Shown here: one piece after another, positions 36,027 through 44,352 of the stretch
Layout of the letters: each line of letters begins with the position of its first letter
Numbering within the stretch: the first letter of the stretch is position 1
DNA from: CANLBN01 sp965230205
Lineage (GTDB): Bacteria > Pseudomonadota > Gammaproteobacteria > Pseudomonadales > Cellvibrionaceae
Assembly (NCBI GenBank): GCA_965230205.1
Contig: OZ245996.1
Span: 2,232,001 to 2,296,000, forward strand
Reading direction: 5' to 3'
Length of the DNA stretch: 64,000 nucleotides
The notes under the pieces: model-generated
The model's input: only the letters and a program-made list of their open reading frames with translations
Told to the model about the DNA's origin: nothing
Databases searched by the model: none
Made by a program: the position numbers and the translations under genes

Positions 36027-37949
36027 ATGACTTCTGTATATTTGCTGGTTTCGCTTATTGCTCTGTTGCTATTTGTTTCTCAATATTTTTTGTTTTCTTA
36101 CGCTTATTTGGTGCTCATTGTTTTTTGTATTATCAGCCTGTTTCTTTATCCTTTGTACGATGGTGTTGTTGTTGGTCTGTTATTCACAATTATATTAGTT
36201 CCAATATTAAGACTTCTTTATTTGTTTGTTCGGGAGCTCAGATCATCTTTTGCAACAATGGGTAAACAGCGTTCATGGGCAGCAATCAGCCTCACCTTAC
36301 TATTATGGCTTCCATTTCCAGTATTGGCTGGTTTAGGTTATTGGATGTTGGAGGTGAGAGATGCTCATGTTCAAATGAGTGTTGAAGATTATATTTATGG
36401 TCTTAGTATTGATGCTCAGGCTTACAGTTGTGGCAGTGGTTTTAATTTGGTTTGTCGGTGTCAAGAATATAATCAGTCACCATTAGAATCGCAAAGCCTG
36501 GTTGCTCATGATTGTCCAGCCGTTGACCCTACGTATTACTCAATCAAACAGCATAGTGGTGAGATGGAACGCGATATCCACTCAGCGATAGAACGACTAA
36601 AGGCGGCATTTCGTGAAGATATCATTTACCGTATAGAGAGCCGGCTTGATAACGCTCAAACCACAATTGAAAAGAATAACAGTAACATAGAGCAGGTTTT
36701 ATTTGGCAATATTAGTCAAATAAAAAAGCCTGTAAGGAAAACGAAAAATAGTCCTGTATTAGAGTATACATTAGCTGAGTATCATGCAGACCTAGAACCT
36801 CCAGAATGTAATGGTGTTATCGATCAATTGTTTAAGCTCCGCGATTGTGTAAAAAATATTGCGCTAGAGCCATTGTCAAATGCCTATTTAGATATTCGCG
36901 ATGATCTTCACAACAAAACAATAGAGTTAACTTCTGATAGTGAAAAGTCAGTCGGCGAAAAAATAAAAGAAATAAAGCAATCAGTAAATTCTATAGTTAA
37001 TAAACGTTTGGGAGGTTATAGCCGAAGTGCTCATAAAGGTGTGGAGCAGAGTTTTACTACGCTTAAAGTCATTGATCAAATATCTTTTGTTACTTGGGTG
37101 TCTATCGTTATTTACGCGTTATTAACCGGTTTCATTTATCTTTATATACGCTATGCATACAACAAACAACATGGGAATGTGCCTTTTACTATTGATGAGA
37201 AAAATAATCATGATCGTGGGTTTAAAGAAAATAACGGAATTGTAGATATCTCAGATATTACTGTTGATGATAGTATGAATAGCTTTTCTCAAAATCTAAA
37301 TAAGAAAACATGGTATGCCACCATTGATTCAGCCTTGCGCTATGAAATTGACGGTATTATTTCTATCCCCAGACCTTTGACGCTGATATTTAAGCGTTTG
37401 CCAAATAGATACTTTTTATTTCGCTATAGCGAGGCTGATGGTAAACAGTCAATCGAAGCTCATGCTGATGGTTTAACGCGGTTTATAAAAATCAAATTAA
37501 AAGAAGGTCAGTCGACCTGTTTTAATTTTTCAAACCTGGTTGCCTTTTCTGATGATCTAACATTGAATACAATCGTTAGTTTAAAGTTAAAAGCATTTTT
37601 TCAAAGTCAGTTCTTTTTTAGTACAGCCTCTGGCCCTGGAGAGCTAATCGTACGTACCACTAGTGGTAAGCCAGAAATTATGCCTGCCAAAGAGATTAAA
37701 CCATCCGACCCAAGGGATTTGGTTGTTTTCGACTTAAATGGCCGGTACTCTCTTCTGGCCGATTTAAACCCGTTGAGTGTTTATTTTTTAGGCCATCGAA
37801 TTGTCCCCGACAATTCTACGGCGGTAATCAGGCAGTCGCCAGATAACAAAAGTAGCTTTTCTTCTCAGGCAACTGCCGTCCGTAGAACTCTCTACCTGCT
37901 TCTACCATTAACATTTATTACGATTATATTACCGTGGGTTTTACCTTAA
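36027..37949 (+). CDS. Unknown multi-pass membrane protein with AIM24-like C-terminal domain
   Basis: A 640-residue protein that I do not recognise as a whole. Several hydrophobic segments fill residues 1-107. A long soluble region, about 110-352, follows; it is Cys-containing (CGSGFNLVCRC, CVKN), charged and probably partly coiled coil. There is then a membrane segment near 353-375, a soluble domain of about 240 residues, and a last hydrophobic helix at 618-638. In the last soluble domain, NFSNLVAFSDDL, FFFSTASGPGELIVRTTSGK and LNPLSVYFLGHRI recall the AIM24/TIM24 beta-helix family; this is inferred from pattern only. The start has a GGAAG box. It lies 48 bp after pgeF and 29 bp before a second membrane gene. 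Confidence 0.7.
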   Translation: MTSVYLLVSLIALLLFVSQYFLFSYAYLVLIVFCIISLFLYPLYDGVVVGLLFTIILVPILRLLYLFVRELRSSFATMGKQRSWAAISLTLLLWLPFPVLAGLGYWMLEVRDAHVQMSVEDYIYGLSIDAQAYSCGSGFNLVCRCQEYNQSPLESQSLVAHDCPAVDPTYYSIKQHSGEMERDIHSAIERLKAAFREDIIYRIESRLDNAQTTIEKNNSNIEQVLFGNISQIKKPVRKTKNSPVLEYTLAEYHADLEPPECNGVIDQLFKLRDCVKNIALEPLSNAYLDIRDDLHNKTIELTSDSEKSVGEKIKEIKQSVNSIVNKRLGGYSRSAHKGVEQSFTTLKVIDQISFVTWVSIVIYALLTGFIYLYIRYAYNKQHGNVPFTIDEKNNHDRGFKENNGIVDISDITVDDSMNSFSQNLNKKTWYATIDSALRYEIDGIISIPRPLTLIFKRLPNRYFLFRYSEADGKQSIEAHADGLTRFIKIKLKEGQSTCFNFSNLVAFSDDLTLNTIVSLKLKAFFQSQFFFSTASGPGELIVRTTSGKPEIMPAKEIKPSDPRDLVVFDLNGRYSLLADLNPLSVYFLGHRIVPDNSTAVIRQSPDNKSSFSSQATAVRRTLYLLLPLTFITIILPWVLP

Positions 37950-37978
37950 ATTATGCTATTTATTGGGAGCGATAAAGA

Positions 37979-38650
37979 ATGAGCGATAAGAATAAAATTG
38001 CAACAGGTGTTATCTACCTTATCGCATTATTAGGGGTGCTTCCTGCTCTTATTTATATGACAGATAATGTAACCGGCTCTGGTGCTTTAATTAATATTAA
38101 TGGCGTCATTCATTCAGTGTCGGCTCCGATTGTATTTACATTGTTGTTCATTTGTGGTGTGTGGTTATGCCTCTTTTTAGACGATGTGAAAAAGTTACTA
38201 TTGCTAATACCTGTGCTTTGCATGGCAATCTTCCCAATATTAAGCGTCAATAAAAGTAGTAGTGTGCCGAGTGGTGCTGTTATGGGGTTTAGTCTATCTA
38301 GCGGGTGTCCAAAAGGTTGGCAGTTGTTTACTCCCTCGGTAGGTAGGATGATTGTTGGGGCCGGCACTGTAGAGGATAACCGAGATATAAATGATAAGTT
38401 GTTAACAAGTCGCAAACTGCTTGAAAGTGGTGGTGCTGAAACGCTAGATCAAGTACCAAGACATTCCCATTCTTTTACGTACCAAGAAGGTAGTACAAAA
38501 AAGATATGGTATAACCGAACGGATTCAGGTAGGGAAAAGAAATTGTTAGCTAATTTTAAAAAAACGATAAAGACTAAAGCTGCAGGGAAAACCATTCCCG
38601 ATAATAATATGCCTCCGTTTGTTGCATTGTACTATTGCCAGAAAATGTAA
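37979..38650 (+). CDS. Membrane protein with phage tail-collar-like C-terminal domain
   Basis: A 223-residue protein with three hydrophobic helices in its first 90 residues (GVIYLIALLGVLPALIYM, APIVFTLLFICGVWLCLFL, LLLIPVLCMAIFPIL). The rest is predicted outside the membrane and resembles a phage tail-collar domain: SGCPKGWQLFTPSVGRMIVG, then a glycine-containing stretch, QVPRHSHSF and the ending NNMPPFVALYYCQKM. Such domains usually form trimeric tips of tail fibres. No other phage genes are near. It is probably co-transcribed with the preceding 640-residue membrane protein. Function unknown; the fold call is from motif resemblance. Confidence 0.68.
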   Translation: MSDKNKIATGVIYLIALLGVLPALIYMTDNVTGSGALININGVIHSVSAPIVFTLLFICGVWLCLFLDDVKKLLLLIPVLCMAIFPILSVNKSSSVPSGAVMGFSLSSGCPKGWQLFTPSVGRMIVGAGTVEDNRDINDKLLTSRKLLESGGAETLDQVPRHSHSFTYQEGSTKKIWYNRTDSGREKKLLANFKKTIKTKAAGKTIPDNNMPPFVALYYCQKM

Positions 38651-38774
38651 GCGATGCCAGAAAATATAAGTAAAAGATTACTGCATAGGGAAATACTTAT
38701 CGCATAGTTTGTGCTTATCAAGGTTGTGTCATTTGATCTTGATCAAAACCATTTTATATAGAATGGCCACCCCT

Positions 38775-38802
38775 CTTGATTTCCCTTTCTTGTCCCCTAT
38801 AT
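38775..38802 (+). promoter_or_regulatory. Probable heat-shock (sigma-32) promoter of clpB
   Basis: CTTGATT at 38775-38781, a 12-bp spacer and CCCCTATAT at 38794-38802 fit the sigma-32 consensus (CTTGAAA, 12-14 bp, CCCCATNT). It lies 37 bp before the clpB start, as expected for a heat-shock chaperone. Confidence 0.7.
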
Positions 38803-38839
38803 TACTAAGCAGTGAATACTTATTTAGAGATAATCAATT

Positions 38840-41416
38840 ATGCGTATCGATCGTTTAACGAATCAATTACAGATGGCTTTATCTGATGCACAGTCATTAG
38901 CGGTTGGGCGAGACCATACTCATTTAGACCCCCTTCATTTTCTATCTGCTATGTTGGATCAGCAGGGGGGGAGTGTGCGTCCCTTATTATCCCAAGCGGG
39001 GTTTGACGTTCCTGGCTTACGTAATGATTTAGGGAAAAAACTTAATGATTTACCCCGGGTGCAACATGCTACGGGTGATGTACAGCTATCGCCAGAGATG
39101 GGGCGGTTACTGAACCTCTCTGATAAAAAAGCGCAAAAAAATGGCGATAAATTTATCTCCAGTGAGAGTGTGCTACTAGCTTCAATGGAAGACGGTACAA
39201 CATCGTTAGGCAAATTGTTGAAACAATTTGGTGATGTGCAACGGCTGGAAAAAGCAATTGATGCTGTTCGTGGTGGCGAAACCGTTGATGACCCCGATGC
39301 TGAAGAAAATCGCCAGGCCTTGGAAAAGTACACTATTGATCTAACGGCAAGAGCCGAATCCGGCAAGCTCGACCCAGTGATTGGGCGCGACGATGAAATT
39401 CGTCGAACCATACAAGTGTTACAGCGTCGCACGAAAAACAACCCAGTCCTTATTGGTGAGCCTGGTGTAGGTAAAACCGCAATTGTTGAAGGTTTAGCTC
39501 AGCGCATTATCAACGGTGAGGTGCCTGAAGGGCTTAAACGCAAGCGCGTTTTATCATTGGATTTAGGTGCTTTGTTGGCTGGTGCAAAATTCAGGGGCGA
39601 ATTTGAAGAACGCTTGAAAGCAGTGCTAAATGAGCTGTCTAAACAGGAAGGCCGCATTATCATTTTCATTGATGAAATTCATATGATGGTTGGTGCGGGT
39701 AAAGCCGAAGGTGCCATGGATGCTGGCAACATGCTGAAACCTGCTTTGGCTCGTGGCGACTTGCACTGTGTGGGCGCAACAACGCTAGATGAGTATCGGA
39801 AGTTTATTGAAAAAGATGCAGCGCTTGAACGCCGCTTTCAAAAAGTGTTAGTTGATGAGCCATCTGAATCTGACACGATTGCTATTTTGCGTGGTTTAAA
39901 AGAGCGCTATGAAGTTCATCATGGTGTAGATATTACAGACTCTGCAATTATTGCAGCAGCAAAACTATCGCAACGCTACATCACGGATCGACAACTGCCT
40001 GATAAGGCGATTGACTTGATCGATGAAGCCGCTAGCCGTATTCGTATGGAAATAGACTCGAAGCCGGAAGCAATGGATCGATTAGAGCGTCGGTTAATTC
40101 AACTAAAAATTGAACGGGAGGCTATCAAAAAGGATGAAGATGTCGCGTCTCAGCAGCGGTTAAAAGATATTGATCAAACGATTGCAGAAGTTGAATTAGA
40201 GTTTAAAGATCTCGATGAAGTGTGGAGCGCTGAAAAAGCTGCACTATCGGGCACTCTTGAAATTAAAAGTAATCTGGAACAGGCTCGTATTGATATGGAA
40301 GCTGCACGTCGTGCCAGTGACCTTGAGCGTATCTCCCAATTACAATATGGCGTTATTCCTGAGTTAGAAAAACAATTAGATATGGCGAGCCAGGCCGAGA
40401 TGATGGAAATGAAACTGTTGCGTAACAAAGTAACAGATGAGGAAATTGCTGAGGTGGTTTCTAAATGGACTGGCATTCCTGTTTCCAAAATGTTGGAAGG
40501 TGAGCGTGAAAAACTATTGCGAATGGAAAGTGAATTACATGCAAGAGTGATTGGTCAGGGAACAGCAGTATCCGCTGTTGCCAATGCGATTCGACGCTCG
40601 CGTGCGGGTTTATCTGATCCTAATCGACCTAATGGTTCATTTCTGTTTTTAGGGCCTACAGGTGTCGGTAAAACAGAATTATGTAAAGCCTTGGCAGAAT
40701 TTTTATTCGACAGTCAGGATGCGATGGTACGCTTGGATATGTCCGAATTTATGGAGAAGCACGCTGTTGCACGTTTAATCGGTGCGCCTCCTGGTTATGT
40801 GGGTTATGAAGAAGGGGGGTATCTAACGGAAGCCGTGCGACGCCGCCCTTATTCGGTGTTATTACTGGACGAAGTTGAGAAAGCGCATTCGGATGTTTTT
40901 AATATTTTGCTACAGGTTTTAGAGGATGGACGTTTAACCGATAGTCAGGGGCGTACAGTCGATTTCCGTAATACCGTTATAGTGATGACGTCTAATTTAG
41001 GTTCTGATGTTATTCAGGAAATGAATGGAGCAGATAAATCACAAAGCGACGTTCATGCTGGAGTCATGGCTGTTGTCAGTCATCACTTTAGGCCAGAGTT
41101 TATCAATCGTATCGATGAGATGGTGGTATTTGAGCCTTTATCAAAAGAGCAAATACGAGGTATTGCATCTATACAGCTCAACCTATTGCGCGAACGTTTG
41201 GCAGAGCGCGATTTGAATATTGAATTGGATGATGACGTACTAGACAAATTATCTGAAGCTGGCTTTGACCCTGTTTTCGGCGCAAGACCTTTGAAGCGAA
41301 CCCTCCAACAATTGCTGGAAAATCCACTTTCACAACGGTTATTGGCCGGTGATTATATGCCGGGCAATACGATCCATGTGAGTCTTGATGATTTGGGCCA
41401 CTTGTATTTTAAATAA
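38840..41416 (+). CDS. clpB: Disaggregating chaperone ClpB
   Basis: An 858-residue Hsp100 ATPase that works with DnaK to dissolve protein aggregates. The N-terminal Clp repeat domain starts with RIDRLTNQLQMALSDAQSLA. NBD1 has Walker A IGEPGVGKTAIVEGLAQR and FIDEIHMMVGAG. A coiled-coil middle domain follows (about residues 400-530), which separates ClpB from ClpA. NBD2 has LGPTGVGKTELCKALAEF and LLLDEVEKAHSDVFN, and the C-terminus FDPVFGARPLKRTLQQ. Length is normal. A sigma-32-like promoter stands directly upstream. In Pseudomonas clpB also follows pgeF, without the two membrane genes seen here. Confidence 0.98.
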   Translation: MRIDRLTNQLQMALSDAQSLAVGRDHTHLDPLHFLSAMLDQQGGSVRPLLSQAGFDVPGLRNDLGKKLNDLPRVQHATGDVQLSPEMGRLLNLSDKKAQKNGDKFISSESVLLASMEDGTTSLGKLLKQFGDVQRLEKAIDAVRGGETVDDPDAEENRQALEKYTIDLTARAESGKLDPVIGRDDEIRRTIQVLQRRTKNNPVLIGEPGVGKTAIVEGLAQRIINGEVPEGLKRKRVLSLDLGALLAGAKFRGEFEERLKAVLNELSKQEGRIIIFIDEIHMMVGAGKAEGAMDAGNMLKPALARGDLHCVGATTLDEYRKFIEKDAALERRFQKVLVDEPSESDTIAILRGLKERYEVHHGVDITDSAIIAAAKLSQRYITDRQLPDKAIDLIDEAASRIRMEIDSKPEAMDRLERRLIQLKIEREAIKKDEDVASQQRLKDIDQTIAEVELEFKDLDEVWSAEKAALSGTLEIKSNLEQARIDMEAARRASDLERISQLQYGVIPELEKQLDMASQAEMMEMKLLRNKVTDEEIAEVVSKWTGIPVSKMLEGEREKLLRMESELHARVIGQGTAVSAVANAIRRSRAGLSDPNRPNGSFLFLGPTGVGKTELCKALAEFLFDSQDAMVRLDMSEFMEKHAVARLIGAPPGYVGYEEGGYLTEAVRRRPYSVLLLDEVEKAHSDVFNILLQVLEDGRLTDSQGRTVDFRNTVIVMTSNLGSDVIQEMNGADKSQSDVHAGVMAVVSHHFRPEFINRIDEMVVFEPLSKEQIRGIASIQLNLLRERLAERDLNIELDDDVLDKLSEAGFDPVFGARPLKRTLQQLLENPLSQRLLAGDYMPGNTIHVSLDDLGHLYFK

Positions 41417-41816
41417 TGAGATGTCTAATCTGAAAACTAAATAGATTAAAAAGCAATAGAGTGGTTGCGCCTTTTTCAATAATCGTTATACTTCCGCCCA
41501 TAGTTCATTAAATGAGCTCCGCGGTGTGAGGCGTAAACCACACTCCAAGCTGAGGTTTATGAGTTGTTTCAAGTCGGTTACCTCCGATTTTGAGCCTTCT
41601 CCTGAACTGCTAACTTACCGGTTAGTTCATGGCCCCTTCCGCAAGCGCACTTTATCTATTTCAGGTAAGTGTTGCTTCTTAATACAAAGCAGTTGTTATT
41701 ACATAGCCGTTATTGCCAATTATCCTTGATAATGTATGTGTCATGGTGAGTGGCCATTAGTCTATTGTTCCAGCGTGACTTTGTATTTTCTTATGACAGT
41801 AACAGAGGATACACAA
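41417..41816 (+). promoter_or_regulatory. Long structured leader region upstream of ilvB
   Basis: About 400 bp without a convincing gene. Between about 41518 and 41635 are successive short inverted repeats: GTGTG/CACAC, GAGGT/ACCTC and CTAAC/GTTAG around ttaccg. This suggests a folded 5' RNA leader, possibly an attenuator or regulator of ilvBH, but no Leu/Val/Ile-rich leader peptide was found. An open frame at 41526-41729 crosses the hairpins; I could not support it as a gene. Confidence 0.4.
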
Positions 41817-43553
41817 GTGGAAATGCTCTCAGGCGGAGATATGTTAATCCGCGCTCTTAGCGATGAAGGTGTTGATATTATGTTTGGCTACCCGGGTGGT
41901 GCCGCATTGCATATTTACGATGCCATATTTAGACAAGACAAAGTTAAGCACATTCTAGTGCGACATGAACAATCGGCAACTCATGCTGCTGATGCCTATT
42001 CCCGAGTGACCGGTAAAGTCGGTACCGTACTGGTAACCTCCGGCCCTGGTGCAACCAATGCAATTACAGGTATTGCTACAGCTTTCATGGATTCTATTCC
42101 AATGGTTGTTATCTCTGGTCAGGTCCCTAGTGACAAGATTGGTCAGGATGCCTTTCAGGAAACCGATATGATTGGTGTTTCGCGCCCTATCGTGAAGCAT
42201 AGCTTTATGGTGCAAAACCCTGAGGATATTCCTGAGATCGTAAAAAAAGCGTATTACATTGCAGCGTCTGGCCGCCCAGGCCCGGTTGTAATTGATGTGC
42301 CAAAAGATTTCACCGCGCCGAATGTGACTTTCGAGTACAACTACCCTGATAATGTTTCTATGCGCTCTTATAATCCAGTGCAAAAAGGGCACAGCGGGCA
42401 GATTAAAAAGGCCGTTAAAGCGATATTGGCTGCGAAGCAGCCGGTTATTTATATCGGTGGTGGTGCGATTCATGGTGAAACGCCAGAATTAGTTACCCAA
42501 GTTATTCGTACATTGGGTTACCCAATTACCAGTACATTGATGGGCTTGGGAGCTTACCCAAGTACCGATAAACAGTTTATTGGTATGTTGGGTATGCACG
42601 GTACTTATGAAGCCAATACCGCTATGCATAAAAGCGACATGATTTTTGCGGTTGGCGCACGCTTTGATGATCGTGTGACTAATGCGCTTGAAAAATTTTG
42701 TCCTAACGCAAAAATTGTCCATATCGATATTGATCCTACGTCGATCTCAAAAACAATTCCTGCGGATATTCCTATCGTTGGGCCTGCTGAAGCAGTACTG
42801 ACTGAGATGTTGCCACTGCTAGAAAAAGGCAAAGGCAAAATCGATCAAGATGCTCTAGCTAGCTGGTGGGTTGAAATTGAAGAGTATCGAGAAAAGCACG
42901 GTCTTTATACTCAAAACCGTTTTGATGATCAGAGTGAAATGCTCAAGCCCCAAGAAGTTGTTCAAGCTGTTTACGAAGTCACCAAAGGTGATGCGATCGT
43001 GACGACGGATGTTGGTCAACACCAAATGTTTGCGGCGCAATACTATCTATTTGATAAACCCCGCAAATGGGTAACCTCTGGTGGTTTGGGAACGATGGGT
43101 TTTGGTATCCCAGCGGCAATGGGCGCACAGTTTGCTTTTATTGATGAAACTGTTGTGTGTTTTACTGGCGAAGGTAGCGTACAAATGTGTATTCAGGAAT
43201 TATCTACGCTTAAACAATACAACTTGCCCATCAAGATTATTAACATTAATAATCAGGCGTTGGGTATGGTAAAGCAGTGGCAGGATATGAATTACGATAG
43301 TCGTTATTCAGAAATTTTGTATGAAGATTCCTTGCCAGATTTTGTTAAATTAGCTGAAGCTTATGGTCATGTTGGTATGAAAGTGACTCAGCGTGCGGAG
43401 CTTAAAGAAAAATTAGAAGAATGTTTTGCGATGAAAGACCGAGTGGTCTTTATGGATATTTATGTTGATCCAAATGAGCACGTCTATCCGATGCAAATTC
43501 CTTTGCAATCGGTAGGGGATATGTTCTTGAGTAAAACGGAGCGCACAGCATGA
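41817..43553 (+). CDS. ilvB: Acetolactate synthase, large subunit
   Basis: A 578-residue ThDP- and FAD-dependent enzyme, the first common step of valine, leucine and isoleucine synthesis. It starts VEMLSGGDMLIRALSDEG, as in IlvI/IlvB. The catalytic Glu lies in VRHEQSATHAADAYSR, and the ThDP-Mg motif begins FTGEGSVQMCIQELS and ends in ININNQALGMVKQWQD. GTG 41817 is preferred over ATG 41793 because AGAGGA at 41804-41809 is well spaced, and the family N-terminus begins here. It overlaps the small-subunit gene ilvH by 4 nt. Confidence 0.95.
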   Translation: MEMLSGGDMLIRALSDEGVDIMFGYPGGAALHIYDAIFRQDKVKHILVRHEQSATHAADAYSRVTGKVGTVLVTSGPGATNAITGIATAFMDSIPMVVISGQVPSDKIGQDAFQETDMIGVSRPIVKHSFMVQNPEDIPEIVKKAYYIAASGRPGPVVIDVPKDFTAPNVTFEYNYPDNVSMRSYNPVQKGHSGQIKKAVKAILAAKQPVIYIGGGAIHGETPELVTQVIRTLGYPITSTLMGLGAYPSTDKQFIGMLGMHGTYEANTAMHKSDMIFAVGARFDDRVTNALEKFCPNAKIVHIDIDPTSISKTIPADIPIVGPAEAVLTEMLPLLEKGKGKIDQDALASWWVEIEEYREKHGLYTQNRFDDQSEMLKPQEVVQAVYEVTKGDAIVTTDVGQHQMFAAQYYLFDKPRKWVTSGGLGTMGFGIPAAMGAQFAFIDETVVCFTGEGSVQMCIQELSTLKQYNLPIKIININNQALGMVKQWQDMNYDSRYSEILYEDSLPDFVKLAEAYGHVGMKVTQRAELKEKLEECFAMKDRVVFMDIYVDPNEHVYPMQIPLQSVGDMFLSKTERTA

Positions 43554-44044
43554 GTAGACGAATTATTTCAGTATTAATGGAAAATGAACCGGGCGCTTTA
43601 TCTCGTGTTGTGGGCCTTTTCTCCCAGCGTGGCTACAACATTGAGACACTAAATGTTGCACCCACAGAAGATGAATCACTCTCTCGCTTAACATTAACGA
43701 CAATAGGCGATGATTATTCGATTGAGCAAATTACGAAAAATCTGAACAAATTAATTGATGTTGTTAAGTTGGTTGATCTGTCCGAAGGCTACCATATCGA
43801 ACGCGAATTAATGATGATTAAAGTGCGTGCTATTGGTAATGCGCGCGAAGAAATTAAACGTAGTGTTGATATTTTTCGTGGGCAAATTATCGATGTGACG
43901 CAAACAACTTATACTATTCAGCTATCAGGTGATGCAGAAAAGTTAACAGCCTTTATTGGTGCTGTCGGTGAAGCGGTAATACTTGAAGTTGTACGTACAG
44001 GTGTGTCGGGTATAAGTCGTGGAGAGAAAATACTTAAGCTATAG
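43550..44044 (+). CDS. ilvH: Acetolactate synthase, small regulatory subunit
   Basis: A 164-residue ACT-domain regulator that binds valine and confers feedback control on the large subunit. It starts RRIISVLMENEPGALSRVVG and continues LFSQRGYNIETLNVAPTED, the classic ACT fold start, with LNKLIDVVKLVDLS and EREL later. Length equals that of E. coli IlvH. A ribosome site GGAG lies inside the end of ilvB, with a 4-nt overlap (ATGA). A very strong terminator follows 9 bp after the stop, so ilvBH is a closed operon, separate from ilvC. Confidence 0.97.
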   Translation: MSRRIISVLMENEPGALSRVVGLFSQRGYNIETLNVAPTEDESLSRLTLTTIGDDYSIEQITKNLNKLIDVVKLVDLSEGYHIERELMMIKVRAIGNAREEIKRSVDIFRGQIIDVTQTTYTIQLSGDAEKLTAFIGAVGEAVILEVVRTGVSGISRGEKILKL

Positions 44045-44053
44045 CCCTTTATT

Positions 44054-44110
44054 AAAAAATCACCCATAAAAAAACCGCCTTTATGGCGGTTTTTTTATGG
44101 GTGATTTTTT
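44054..44110. terminator. Long perfect bidirectional terminator after ilvH
   Basis: A 26-bp perfect inverted repeat around a 5-nt loop (tttat): the arms comprise an A-run, CACCCAT, seven As and CCGCC, mirrored exactly. The inner core CCGCC/GGCGG followed by seven Ts is itself a complete terminator, and the outer arms extend it with a second T-run. Confidence 0.93.
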
Positions 44111-44352
44111 GGTATTTGACTGATCCTCGCTATTAAATTGGAATTTTTTTGCCTATATGAGAAATAAACACTATGTGCGTTAATAGGGGCTGTTGATGTA
44201 TTTAGAAGTAAGCAGTTGCAGATAAATTGCTACTTTAGTTATAGGCAAGGTGTGTTGTGGTTTATTGCTCATAGCTATGTAGTGTACATTTTAGGTAGCT
44301 TGTATTTAATTAATCATAAGCTTGTTCAGTGACAATCGGAGAACTAATAATA
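44111..44352 (+). promoter_or_regulatory. Upstream region of fhs
   Basis: About 240 bp, AT-rich, between the ilvH terminator and fhs. I see no gene and no recognisable riboswitch. It must contain the fhs promoter because the upstream terminator is strong. Confidence 0.35.

Noticed and set aside
36027..38650. Prophage remnant, because of the tail-collar-like domain
   Set aside because: No capsid, tail, integrase or lysis gene is nearby and both proteins have membrane helices; a domesticated or unrelated use is more likely.
41526..41729. 67-codon open frame upstream of ilvB
   Set aside because: It crosses several inverted repeats, has a weak start and no recognisable domain; a structured leader explains the region better.
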